Part shown: piece by piece, positions 1 through 9,929 of the stretch
Layout of the letters: each line of letters starts with the position of its first letter
Position numbering within the stretch: the stretch's first letter is position 1
DNA from: Terfezia claveryi
Taxonomy: Eukaryota > Ascomycota > Pezizomycetes > Pezizales > Pezizaceae
Assembly (NCBI GenBank): GCA_015179025.1
Contig: WHUX01000361.1
Coordinates: forward strand, 1-37,805
Reading direction: 5' to 3'
DNA length: 37,805 bases
The notes under the pieces: model-generated
Told to the model about the DNA's origin: nothing
Database searches by the model: none
Seen by the model: the letters and a program-made list of their open reading frames with translations, nothing else
Position numbers and translations under genes: made by a program

Positions 1-1137
1 CCTTTTTCTCTTAGGAATTGATTATAAGTAGTAAATGCGCTTCCTTCCATTCTGAATCCAACAATTTCCAAAGCTGAAGCGCCTTCCAAATCTATTCTTT
101 TGATAACAAACCAACTTTGTATTGCTGTGGCCCAAGAGTCAAAATATTGTGAGTCTTGCCATTTTTTGTCTTCTCCTCTTAATTTTTCTGGCATATTAAT
201 CTTTATTCCTTTTAAAGTATTCGTTGCTTTATGGTTACCCGTTATAACCATTCCTGTTGTAGATTCCCATTGCTGGTGTTAAACTGATTTTCCTCGTTTG
301 GGTTTTCTTTTAAGAGTTTGACTTGCAATTGATGATGCCTTATCAGAGTCCAAGCTATCATCTCCGCTATCATCGGGGTCTCGTCCTCCTCCTTGTGTTT
401 TCTGCTTCTGTTGGTCTAGTCCTGTATCTAGATCATCATCATCTTCTGGTAATTCTATATCTTCTAGTAGTTGGTCTTTTCATCTGGTTCTTTAGCTGAC
501 CCAGTCCTCCTTTCTGGTGTCTCAGGTGCTCGACCTTTGCCTTTCGATTGATCTTTTGGTGTTCTCAGGAACGCTCCTGGAAGTTCTTTGCTAGGATTGA
601 AAAAATCCTCCGCGGTATGTGCTGATTCTTCTAGATGAGTGCCGCTCATCATGAATGCCATTATTTCTTCCCAGTTATTTATTACCCAATTCGGTTTCCT
701 TAAAAGTGGTACAACAGGTTTCCTTAATTCTTACTTAAAAATGCGTTCATTTCTAAGTCTTCTTCTTTGAATGGGTAAGGTGTTAGCCATAAGTAGTGTT
801 TGGCTACGGCTTCCATTAAGAGTCGAGTATCATCAGGATGATACTGTTGGGCATGTCCCATTGAGCGAGTATATTTCAAAATCTCCTCAATTGTTGGAAG
901 ATGTCTGTCCCAAAATTCTTCTGGTGCGAGAGGTAAAGCCATACTAAAATATAGTTTGGTTCCTGCTCCACCTGGTTCTCCTATTTCTATATCGATGGGC
1001 AGATTTATTTCCCCTTCTGTGTTAGGAACTATAAATCTGGTCTTTCTGGGAGTTTCTTCTACTAATTTCTTAATATCTTCGGGTAACATAGTTAACCGTC
1101 TCGACCTCTTAGTCTTCTTACTAAGTTTAGATGCCAT
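1..1137 (-). pseudogene. gag-like gene of the left retroelement, broken by frame changes
   Basis: Reading starts at an ATG at 1137 (MASKLSKKTKRSRR, a basic N-terminus) and stays open for 137 codons to a stop at 724. It then resumes in a different frame (about 716-464, containing MAFMMSGTHLEESAH), and resumes in a third frame (about 480 to base 1) that holds an acidic stretch with a run of Asp (LPEDDDDLDTG). That last frame has one in-frame stop near 280, followed by a capsid-like segment (MPEKLRGEDKKWQDSQYF, then a region with SWFVIKRIDLEGAS). The last part resembles the start of Ty3/gypsy capsid domains, where a short motif of the PxxFxG type leads a helical domain. The first 137 residues match nothing I recognise. 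Two frame shifts and one stop suggest a pseudogene; sequence error is the alternative. Confidence 0.6.
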
Positions 1138-1299
1138 TATGTCTGATTTCGTATCTGTCCGCAACCAAATGCAGCTGGTTATGCGATACGATCGTCGAGT
1201 TACTTTTCTTCTTTGGCACCTTTCTGTGCTGATGGTGTAGTGGCTGATGATCCTTATGATCTCTGTTCGACTGACGGTTCTGTTGGCTCGGTGGCTCAC

Positions 1300-1788
1300 A
1301 TGGCTGGTGAGGCTGGATGTCAGGATCCTGATGTTTCTTATGGTCCTGGTTTTTCTTCGTCTACTGGTCTAGAATCTAGTTCTAGTTCTTCCGGCAAGAG
1401 TGTCACGTTTTCTGATTGGTGTGTTGAGGTAGACGTTGGGGGCGCAGAGGTATTGGTAGAGATGTCTGGGCCTAAGGAAGGTTCTGATGGAGGTAATTCT
1501 TTTCTGGAGGAAATGGCTGCAGTGGAGGCAGCGAGATTTGAGCCTTGGGATTGTGATGCTTGGTTGTTTAGACCAATTATTCCTGGGACCTGGGGGGCCG
1601 GTTTTTCAATAGTGTACTGGATTTACAGGTACAGATGTAATGGCGGTTGCCAGGAGTGCAAGATGAGTTGTCGATCTTATTGGGAAAAGTGTTGTAAACA
1701 AGGGTGGGATTGTTTAATGTGGGATACCACTGCCTTTAGAGCTCTGCTTAGCTTGCTTCTAAGTCTTTTGTTGATGTACTGCAGTTGA
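1300..1788 (+). CDS. antisense open reading frame in the retroelement leader (hypothetical)
   Basis: This frame lies on the strand opposite to the left retroelement, inside its leader between LTR and gag. It has no stop from 1147 to 1788; the first in-frame ATG is at 1300 (MAGEAGCQDPD), giving 162 residues. Visible parts are a Ser-rich stretch (LESSSSSSGKSV), an acidic middle, a Cys-rich section (CNGGCQECKMSC) and a hydrophobic C-terminus (ALLSLLLSLLLMYCS) that could be a membrane anchor. No family is recognised. Antisense frames between LTR and gag are known in some plant Ty3/gypsy elements, but chance openness is possible, so expression is unproven. Confidence 0.3.
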   Translation: MAGEAGCQDPDVSYGPGFSSSTGLESSSSSSGKSVTFSDWCVEVDVGGAEVLVEMSGPKEGSDGGNSFLEEMAAVEAARFEPWDCDAWLFRPIIPGTWGAGFSIVYWIYRYRCNGGCQECKMSCRSYWEKCCKQGWDCLMWDTTAFRALLSLLLSLLLMYCS

Positions 1789-2256
1789 GAGTCTGATGTC
1801 TCTTTGTTGGATTTTGTTGGCTAGCTAGTTAAATAACGATATCGATTTTATATGTGCACTTGGTGTCGAATTGTATACACTTGCGTGAGTGTAATAAAGG
1901 TATCCGAAGGTTGATCAGGCCTTGGATTTAAGAGTAAAGATTAGGTAAGTAAGTTAAAAAAAATGTAATGAATGGTACTAGACAGTATTCATTGGTACCG
2001 TTTATACAATCTATATCCGTAGGCACGGACGTTTGTGTATTTCGGTTCTGCTGAGGTAAGACCTCAGAAGGGTAGGGAGATTACTATGTGGGACGTTCCC
2101 GAAGGGAACAGTAATTAACTGGTGTAATCTATCTTATATGATTTGTGCTATCTAAGCTATATGATCTTGATCTGATCGGAATATAGGCTTGCTTGCTCTG
2201 TGTGCTTGCTTGGTTGCTTCTTGTCTTTCTGTGGATTCCAGAGGGAATCCAGCGGC

Positions 2257-2265
2257 CTATTTATA
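2257..2265 (-). promoter_or_regulatory. TATA box of the LTR promoter
   Basis: The minus strand reads TATAAATAG, a canonical TATA element about 375 nt into the LTR, the usual place for the U3/R boundary signal. The matching site in the RIP-mutated LTR at 9930-10644 has become TTTAAATAG, so that copy probably lost promoter function. Confidence 0.6.
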
Positions 2266-2343
2266 CTCCTCTGAGATCTGATAACTAAGGAAATAAATAC
2301 AATAAAGGGTGGCACACCAGAAGGTAGTGCACTGTACAAAAGG

Positions 2344-2445
2344 GGTCATGTGGCCATAGTAATGAGTCACACGCCTTAAACAATGGTCATGTGGCCATAG
2401 TAATGAGTCACACGCTTTAAACAGAGGTCACGCAGCCATAATGAG
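2344..2445 (+). repeat. 41-bp tandem repeat inside the LTR
   Basis: Units start GGTCATGTGGCCATAGTAAT at 2344 and 2385, and a third, shorter and more diverged unit starts at 2426. The core of the motif occurs four times in the LTR at 9930-10644, one more than here, which accounts for most of the length difference (677 against 715 bp). Confidence 0.75.
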
Positions 2446-2640
2446 GGTGTCTTCATATGGCAAGTGCCATGGAACTTCCCATGGCAAATTCCGCGTGCTA
2501 TGGACGCTTATAAAGCAATAGGAGGTGGTAGAAGGCTAGTCCTTCAACCGAGAGCTTAGTTACATAACATAGTAGTAATATAGGAAATACAAAAGTATAT
2601 AATCAATTATATAAGCAATGAAACAACGTTCTTCATTACA

Positions 2641-2964
2641 TACCCAAACAGAGGAATAACATGTCGAGCTCATCCATTAGGTACTGTAAAAACTAATAAA
2701 GAATAACCTTTGTGTCTATATAGATAAGTGTATCTTCCATGTCCTGGAAGTCGAATTCATAGGATTTAAAGTAGGTACATAGGGGATACAAATAGGGCAG
2801 AAGAAAGTCGAGAATATCCTTACCTAGCAGGCTCCTCAAAACGTCAAAGAGGTGTAGAGGTTTTTTGGTTTTGCTAATTCCTATAGCCGGTTTATTCAAA
2901 GCTTAAGTAGTTTGGCTTTACCAATTCAGACACTAACGCACAATAGAGTTCCTTAGAACTGGAC
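2641..2964. other. junction sequence, no gene seen
   Basis: AT-rich sequence between the left element's LTR and the first recognisable pol residues. Open frames here are short and match nothing. It may be further decayed retroelement sequence cut by the insertion of the left element. Confidence 0.4.
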
Positions 2965-4980
2965 ATAGCAGTATCAACAGGCCTTCAATGAGCTAAAATA
3001 TAGGTTTACCACCACTCTAATACTATGCCATTATCACCCAGAATGACTAAAAATGATTGAGACAGATATGTCTAAACTAGCAAAAGCTGGTATTCTATTC
3101 TAAAAAGAACTAGATAGTCATTGGCACTAAGTAGCGTACTATTGGAAATGCTTCATCCTAGCATAACTTAATTACGATATCAATAATAAAGAAATGGATG
3201 TAATTGTTACTTGTTTTAAAGAATAGAGATATTTTTTTATGGGTGCTCTAGAGGAGATAATTGTGTATATGGACCAAAAGAACCTTGTATACTTTAATTC
3301 TACAAAAATACTCAATCAAAAGCAGGCCAGATGGGCGGAAATACTAAACCAGTTCAATTTTAGAATCATCTACCGCCCAAGTGATAAGAATGTCAAAGCA
3401 GATACACTTTCTTGTCAGGTTGATCCTGACCTTGAAGGAGGGGGAGAGAAGTAGGACCATATGATTTGGATGTTCAAGCCTAATGAATTCCAACTAGAAA
3501 CAAGTGAGGAAAGTCTAGTAATGTGCCGCATTATGGTAGTGAAGGCCTTACAAATGGGAGAATTAAATTGGTCAAAGGAAATCCAAGAGGCTGGCTTCAA
3601 GGATGATAAGTAGTTAGGGATTCGGAATACGTTAAAGGTTGGCAAGGAGTACCCTAGACTCAATCATTATGGTTTAGAAGATGATATAGTAACCTATGAA
3701 CGTCACCAATATATACCTGACAACAACTCCCTTAAGTTGAAGGTGGCTTTTCAGTGTCACGATACTAAAGTTGCAGGTCATTTCGGACATAACAAAACCC
3801 TAAAGCTCATGAAACGAAATTACTACTGTCCTAATATAGAAGATTGGGTACAAAACTATGTACACACATATGATACTTGCCAAAGAAACAAGACTGCAAG
3901 ATATAAGAAATATGGCAAGCTCGTACCTCTTCCAATCCCTTATAGACCGTAAGAAAATATTTTGATAGATTTCATTACTAATTTACTACCAGTTAAAGAA
4001 TATAATTAGATATAGGTTATTGTCTGTAGATTTACTAAAATGTCATATTTCATTTATTTAAAGAACCGGAAAGCAAAAGAGTTAGCTAGAATATTTGTCA
4101 AGGAGGTTTGGAGGCTACATGGATTACCAAAGAGGGTTGTTTCGGATTGCAATTTAGTGTTTACAAGTTAGTTTTAGATAGAAGTAATGCAGTTATTAGG
4201 AGTTAAGTTAGACAAGTCCTCAGTATATCACCTCTAGACCGATAGTTAAACTGAATGAGTTAATCAGACCCTTGAGCTTTATTTACGAATGTATTGCTAT
4301 TGTGATCAGGATGACTGGGTCAAGTTATTACCATTTGCCGAGTTCTGTTATAATAACACTGTCCACTCTAGTACCAAACTTACACAATTCTTTGCCATAT
4401 ATGCTCAATACCTAGAAAATAATTTCTGGAACCCAACTGAAGCCTTAACTGAATCAAACAACCCTAAGGCAGTCAAGACAGTCGAAACCTTGGACTCAAT
4501 AAGGGAGACAATGAGGGAGAGCATGAAGGTAGTGCAGGACCGGATATCCAAATAATACAATCTTAAGGTAGCAGAAAGTAACTAATATTCAAAGTGGGAG
4601 ATTGGGTCATGGTCAATATAAAGAATATCAAAACAAGGTGTCTGACTAAGAAGCTTGACTATAAGTTACGAGGGAAGTTTAGAATTAAATAGCTTATTAG
4701 CACTTTTGCCTATGAGTTAGAGCTCCCCATAAGTACAGGCAAACCTTACATAGTTTTTCATATTAGTTAGTTGGAACTCTACCACCTTAATACGATTGCC
4801 AGCAGACGCTCACCAATACCCCTCCAGTTAACTTCAAAGAATCGGAATACCAGGTAGAAAAGCTTAGGACAAGTGAGCTCAGGAAGGGATGGGTTATGTA
4901 TTTAGTTTCTTGGAAGATTTACAGTCCTGATGATGATACATGGGAACAATATGTGAACCTTAACGATGAGCAGCCGATTT
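2965..4980 (+). pseudogene. Ty3/gypsy chromovirus pol relic (RT end, RNase H, integrase, chromodomain)
   Basis: Reading across stops, the order is: RT C-terminus/RNase H start (AFNELKYRFTTTLILCHY, near 2970), RNase H with its ETD motif (about 3058), the C-terminal part VYMDQKNLVYF and ARWAEILNQFNF (3260-3360), the integrase HHCC region (GHFGHNKTLKLMKRNYYC, then CQRNKTARYKK, 3775-3905), the integrase core (LIDFITNLLPV near 3962, LHGLPKRVVSDCN near 4120, PFAEFCYNNTVHSS near 4330), and a chromodomain (EYQVEKLRTSELRKGW, then SPDDDTWEQY, 4836-4960). Many stops are TAG or TAA where the family has Trp or Gln, for example TAG at 3224-3226 in the FKEW motif and at 4007-4009, as expected from CpA-to-TpA RIP change. 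Gag, protease and most of RT are missing; the left side is cut off near 2.9 kb. Confidence 0.85.
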
Positions 4981-5285
4981 AATTCAAAATTTCCATCTGG
5001 ATAATCCTTGTAAGCCTCAGGACTCTGATGTTATCTTGTGAGGATTTTTCTTTTTTTTCTATTATTAGGCATTAGGTTTTTTGAATTATCTTTACATTTT
5101 TGTTTTTCCTGTATTTCTTATGCCATATTGTCCCAGAGGTGCAATGAGACGTACGCAGCTATGTTTTGGATGTTGTTCATGAGAACTGGTCCTCAAGTCC
5201 TATCCATTATTGTTAGTAGCAATAATGATTTTGATTACATGATCAATTAGGTTCTTATAGACAAGAACCTTAAGAGGGAAGGCAC

Positions 5286-5707
5286 TGTCATGGGGTGACA
5301 TCCAGCTCTACTAAAGGTACTTGAGCCCATATAGAACGACCCTAGAATCTATATGAACTCTAAGTACACTCTTAGTAGTATAGTACGAATATTTTGTAAT
5401 ATATATCTATAAGAGTTTAGTATATGAAATGGGTAAGAATCTCAGAGTAGTTTATAATCATCCTAGATAGTTAAGACCCTTATGAAACATCCATAGACTC
5501 TTGAGGGAGCTAAGGTACAAGTTTCATAAGTATCCGATTAATGGTTCAATAGTTATACTCAGATCAATATACTGGCTATATGCATACATATCCAAACTAT
5601 TAGCTGTTACTCTTAAGTCTTGGTATTACCCTGAATTGCGGATTATTACCCTGAACTTAAGGAAAATAATTCAGTAAAAATAAATAAAAAAATGAAGCCA
5701 TAAGGGC
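5286..5707 (+). repeat. probable start of the 3' LTR of the pol relic
   Basis: Downstream of the chromodomain a purine-rich run (AAGAGGGAAGGCAC) is followed by TGTCATGGGGTGACATCC, the layout expected for a polypurine tract and an LTR start. The LTR end could not be placed and no partner LTR is in the window, so the right limit given (the start of the solo-LTR target duplication) is only an outer bound. Confidence 0.35.
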
Positions 5708-5712
5708 GCACT

Positions 5713-5989
5713 TGTTAGGGGCGAGCTAGCGATCATGGTGATATCTGTCGGAATATCGATATATAGGGATAAAATCACTTGCTCGGGCCTAACTGGGTGC
5801 ACAGTGTGAAGAATATAGACTGATTCATTCGATAAAGTAAAGTAACCCAGCGATACAAGACTTCACTTGAGTCTTAGAGAACAAGAACTAGATACAAGAC
5901 GTGGGCAAATATATAGAAAAGCGGGGTTGACTTCAGGCCACCCACCATCGGGTGGCGCCGGCCCGGTCTGCATAATCTTAGCCGTAACA
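5713..5989. mobile_element. solo LTR (277 bp) with 5-bp target duplication
   Basis: The segment begins TGTTAGGGGCGAGC and ends GCCGTAACA, so its ends are TGTTA...TAACA inverted. It is flanked on both sides by GCACT (5708-5712 and 5990-5994), a perfect 5-bp target duplication. Its interior is much less AT-rich than the surroundings (GGCGCCGGCCCGG near 5955) and holds a TATATATTT stretch on the minus strand. A solo LTR arises by recombination between the two LTRs of a full element. Orientation is uncertain; the position of the TATA-like motif favours minus. The parent family is unknown. Confidence 0.75.
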
Positions 5990-5994
5990 GCACT

Positions 5995-7045
5995 TTAGAC
6001 CAAAGTGCGTCCAGTGACACTATAAGGGAGTGTACCTAAGACAGAGGCCAAAGGTAGGGCCAAAATATAAGGTTCTCCAAAATTAATGTTTCAAGATTCT
6101 ATCTAGGCCTACTCTTCGCCCTGATTCCATTTCTGCAATCCTTTTTATGATCGGAGTTAAACTCATGGAGATATAAGACTTTTTATTACAGTCATATAGG
6201 TTCACGAGGAGGTTTACCTATTATTGGTAATAACTCCATAAATAATCAAGGTATTGAGATAAACTAAGATTCTATAATCTTTTATGCGATAATACCTTTC
6301 CAATGGTAACCTACCTATAACCTACGGTTCTTTATTCATAATGTTATGTATAGCTGAAAATTATTTTCAATGGACACTAAACACTATTTAGTGAATACTG
6401 CTGGGAATACAATTAGATGACTTTGGATATTGTTGGATGGTAATTCGATAGTATCGAGGATTGGTAATGTATCTGAGATTGAATTTAGTTGTTTCGGCTA
6501 AGTATTCTTTAATGGGATAAGTAAGATACAAACGAAGTACATATAATATATAGGCATAGAAATAATCTCTATGTTCGGGTTAGTAACCTGTAACAACGAG
6601 TGTAGATAGCAACTGCATTAACAAATTTGTGGATGGGATAACAGTAAGGAAGAAATTCCGAGGTGACAGGAAGGCCCACGTTTATAAAATATTTTTATCA
6701 TAAGAATATCTACAAACACCGTGGGATATAAATAGTACAAGTAGTTCTAGTTGAATTTATTCTACCACCAGCAAGTATTTGAAAGCAAGAGCACCTTGAG
6801 TACATAAAGCCTACAAAGTTCTAAGTCTTAAATTAACTCTATGTTTAAATAATATATAATTTATTTAGTATTGTGAAATAAGATCCATTGTGAGGAACTA
6901 TAGTTGGATTGAACTTTACTGCTATAGAATTGATATTCTGTATTGTGGAATAGATATCATTGTGGAAGTAAATTATAGCCGTCCTAATAGTCGCAAGAGT
7001 ATTATCAGTCAATAGGGCCCTGTAACAATTTGGATACTGACTTCT
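5995..7045. other. AT-rich repeat-derived sequence, no gene seen
   Basis: About 1 kb with stops in all frames and no recognised domain. It is probably decayed transposon sequence of unknown family, into which the solo LTR inserted. Confidence 0.4.
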
Positions 7046-7215
7046 AGGCTATTTGGACGCTCATTTCTAGAGCTATTTATACACAGATATATGAGCTATT
7101 TGCATACTAATTTCTAAGGCTATTTGTACGTGGTTATATGGGCTATCTGCATGCTGATTTTTAGAGCTATTTGTAAGATTAAATATATGGACTATTTGCA
7201 TGCTGATTTTAGGGG
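7046..7215 (+). repeat. 47-bp minisatellite, about 3.5 units
   Basis: Units of 47, 47 and 49 bp start at 7046, 7093 and 7140, with a partial unit at 7189-7215. Each holds two GGCTATTTG-like half motifs separated by a CATGCTGATTT-like segment and ends in ATAT. The array lies between the solo-LTR area and the second gag relic, possibly in the leader of that element. Confidence 0.75.
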
Positions 7216-7669
7216 TGCAATCATAGTTGTTTATTTAGCTAGATTTAGATATTATCATAAGAATCAAGAAATTTTTGGAAATGCATAAAATGCAAGTGTG
7301 AGAGTAAAAAAGTACATTATCAATGACAATACTTAGGAGGGGGTATTGTACCTTTAGATAGTTACAGGTAATGAGCTTGCAATCATAACATAAGAAAGGA
7401 CTAGTCTGCCTTCTAAAGGTCATAAGTAATAGGCTTATAATCATAATGTTGAGTTGGGTGAAAGAGTATTGGAAGCAGATATGTGAAGAGGAAGACGTTA
7501 AGAATAGGGCATACAATGTCCGATTGTATATTGTGAGAGTATGAGACAAGATTGAATTGTAAGTATCAGTATTGTAGGAAGTGCGTTATGTGTGAGAGAT
7601 CTTGTTATAACACAGAGTTTTGCAAATTGGCATTGTATGCACGCTGTCTATACAATGTAAGCTAAAATC
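7216..7669. other. AT-rich sequence between minisatellite and gag relic
   Basis: No gene is supported. It may be the leader or 5' gag region of the following relic, too decayed to recognise. Confidence 0.35.
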
Positions 7670-8108
7670 TTTTTGATGATATCCACCTCCATAAGCTCTC
7701 AGCCTTGAAGAAGCTATCCATGAAATCAAGGAATGAGCAAAGAGATAGAACACTAACAAGCCAATAAGCTCCTCTCTCTAACCCAATATTCAGTTCAGTA
7801 ACTCTACTGAATAAATGAGCACCCAACAAATAGATCAGGAGATCAAGTATACTCCTGTTGCCCCACAACAACCATGGAATGCACCTCAACAACTAGCCGC
7901 AACTGCTAGCAGTAGCAATGCAATTCCAATCAATACTGCTGCTGTTACTACTTATTTCCAAAAGATAGTAGCTATTGATGAAAACCCGGCACCCTCTTTT
8001 ATTCAAGATACCAAGACCTCTAGAGAGCGTTGTGATTTCTGTAAGTTCTTAAGACATAATGCTTCTACTTGTAAGGAGAAGAAACCCACTATCTATGACT
8101 TCAACTAA
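7670..8108 (+). pseudogene. gag 3' end with CCHC zinc knuckle, decayed
   Basis: Reading through stops gives HKLSALEEAIHEIKE, then further residues, then MSTQQIDQEIKYTPVAPQQP and an Ala/Ser/Thr-rich linker, and finally a nucleocapsid zinc knuckle C-DF-C-KFLR-H-NAST-C (CX2CX4HX4C, bases 8031-8072). This is a Ty3/gypsy gag C-terminus. Stops fall at presumed Trp and Gln codons, as RIP would cause. The last 97 codons (7815-8108; the ATG is at 7815) are still open and the knuckle is intact. Confidence 0.75.
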
Positions 8109-8354
8109 AGGATTGAACTAACTCTTAACAAGCTCATTGAAGAGAAACATATTAGTGACAGATAGGTAGATAATAAGGACTACTTCATTATATATTGGCT
8201 TGACCAAGATACAGGTATGAAAGTCGCATATCAATCGTGCATAAGAGTATGTTCTATCTGGAAGAACTACTATGATACCTTTGTGAACCATAGGAATTAT
8301 AGAATAGAGATGGATTTTTGTATGTTAAAAACTAACAAGAACAATAAAGATTAG

Positions 8355-9740
8355 TCTTGCCCTCTACCTTTAATATCGACAGTAAAAACTATCTTGAATT
8401 GGTTATTAAAGATACATAAGAAGCAAGTGCTCATAGTAGTAATAAAAAAATGATGAAATCCTTTACTAACCGATATAATTGCCAGTCCTTTGCAGAACCA
8501 AATAAGGACTATATTAGAAGTTGTGATATCTATCAATGAACAAAGTATTCCAACAAGGTGCCACTTGGACTCGTAACTCTGTTACATGTACCAAGTAGGC
8601 TATGGACAGATATATTGATAGATTTTCTTAAGTTAGTACCTATGTTTACTAAGTGTTTAATTTTGTACCTAAATATTTCTGGTGAAGAAGATAATGTAGT
8701 TTGTATTTTATGACTTTAGACAATTGATAACAGACAATTAGGATTCAAGTTTCTTATTCCTGTCTTAGATAATTTCATAGCAGAACAATATACTACTACT
8801 TTTGATATTCATGTAGTCCCGACTATGGGATACCCTTTTTGTATTATTTTTGACTACAACACTCTTTTTATGTTAATGCACTTTCAAGATTGGGCTAGAA
8901 ATAAAGGAATCAAGTTGGAACTGTCTACTACATATTATCTACATGTAGATTGACAATCAGAAATTATGAATAAAGAAATTTTATAAGTAGCAAAAGCCTG
9001 TAAAATCGAAGGATTTAATTGGCTACAGAAACTACCAAAGATACAGTTAAAACTTAACTCTAGGTATAATGCTACTAGATAGAATAGCCCCTTTTCTATA
9101 CTATTTGGTTTTAATGCATATCTTGCTATATCAAAAATTCTATACTCTATTAATGCATATGTACTAGCAAATGAATGCCATGAGGTAAAGTCTAAAAATG
9201 TATATGATGCCAAGAAGACTCAAGTATCTCAAGCAAATAAACAACTACCCAATACAGCAAAATTTTCAGTTGGACAACAAGTTATGCTTTCCTCAGAAAA
9301 TATTAACTAATCAAATGTCTCATCAAAGCTTAAACCAAAATGGCTAAGCCCATTTTCTATTGTTTTTAGTAATCAGAAATGCAATAACTATAGCCTAGAC
9401 CTATCTAGTCAACCTGACCTCTACCTTATATATAATACTTTTTATATCAGTAAACTCAAACCCTATTATAAAAATAATCCTACCCAGGTCCCTCACAGAC
9501 AATCTCAAGAACCGGGACCAATTCAAGATAATTGTTATAAAGTTGAAAAGGTATTAGAATTCAGAACAGCTCCTTAAATAGGAGAAAGACAATATAAGAT
9601 CAGATGGCTAGGATATTTTCCTAAATATAATTCCTAAGTAAATGCTAAGGATATCACTACAAAAATTCTCCAAGACTTCTAGACAACTGGAAGTATGGAA
9701 GATACATTCAAGAGATATCGAATAACTAGAGGGAAATAAG
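8355..9740 (+). pseudogene. integrase and chromodomain relic joined closely to gag
   Basis: Reading through stops shows an integrase zinc-binding region (DTHEASAHSS-like, then NKDYIRSCDIY, about 8410-8535), the core domain (WTDILIDFLKLVPMF near 8605, CIIFDYNTLFMLMHFQDW near 8840, the VD-QSEIMNKEI segment near 8945 with the expected Glu), the GPY/F-like region (KPKWLSPFSIVF near 9340) and a chromodomain (YKVEKVLEFRTAP, then YKIRWLGYFPKYNS, 9537-9640). Protease, reverse transcriptase and RNase H are absent: only about 250 bp separate the zinc knuckle of gag from integrase. This is therefore an internally deleted chromovirus with RIP stops. Its 3' LTR follows at 9930. Confidence 0.8.
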
Positions 9741-9929
9741 GACAATAAACTAGAGATGAGACTCGAGCTCTCATCCAACAAGAACGAGATAAAATCATGA
9801 GTTAAGGAAACACTAAGGATATTTATGTTAATACTAATATATTAATGATGCATTAAATCTTAAGATGTATAGAAACTAATTTAGTAGAGCAAGAGAAGTA
9901 AGGATAGGAAATCCTTCTATATGGGGCAG

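Larger units (their letters stand above)
1..2640 (-). mobile_element. 5' part of a Ty3/gypsy-like LTR retrotransposon, running off the left edge
   Basis: On the minus strand the order is LTR (2640-1964), an untranslated leader of about 0.8 kb (1963-1138), then a gag-like reading frame that leaves the window at base 1. Base composition is balanced and there is little sign of RIP, unlike the repeats to its right. The gag is nevertheless broken by frame changes, so this copy is probably dead or carries sequence errors. No pol, second LTR or target duplication is visible because the rest lies outside the window. Assignment to Ty3/gypsy rests on the gag layout and on the shared LTR family with the chromodomain element that ends at 10644. 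Confidence 0.7.
1964..2640 (-). repeat. LTR, family 1, less mutated copy (677 bp)
   Basis: In element orientation it begins TGTAATGAAGAACG and ends ATTCATTACA, giving a perfect 7-bp terminal inverted repeat TGTAATG/CATTACA. Its reverse complement aligns over its whole length with the LTR at 9930-10644. Within it are nearly three copies of a 41-bp direct repeat (starts at 2344, 2385, 2426) and a TATA box. It is the 5' LTR of the minus-strand element whose gag starts at 1137. Most differences from the other copy are transitions that make the other copy AT-richer. Confidence 0.85.

Noticed and set aside
5746..5989. A shorter LTR model starting TGTCGG
   Set aside because: Its flanks do not match, while the model starting at 5713 has a perfect GCACT duplication.
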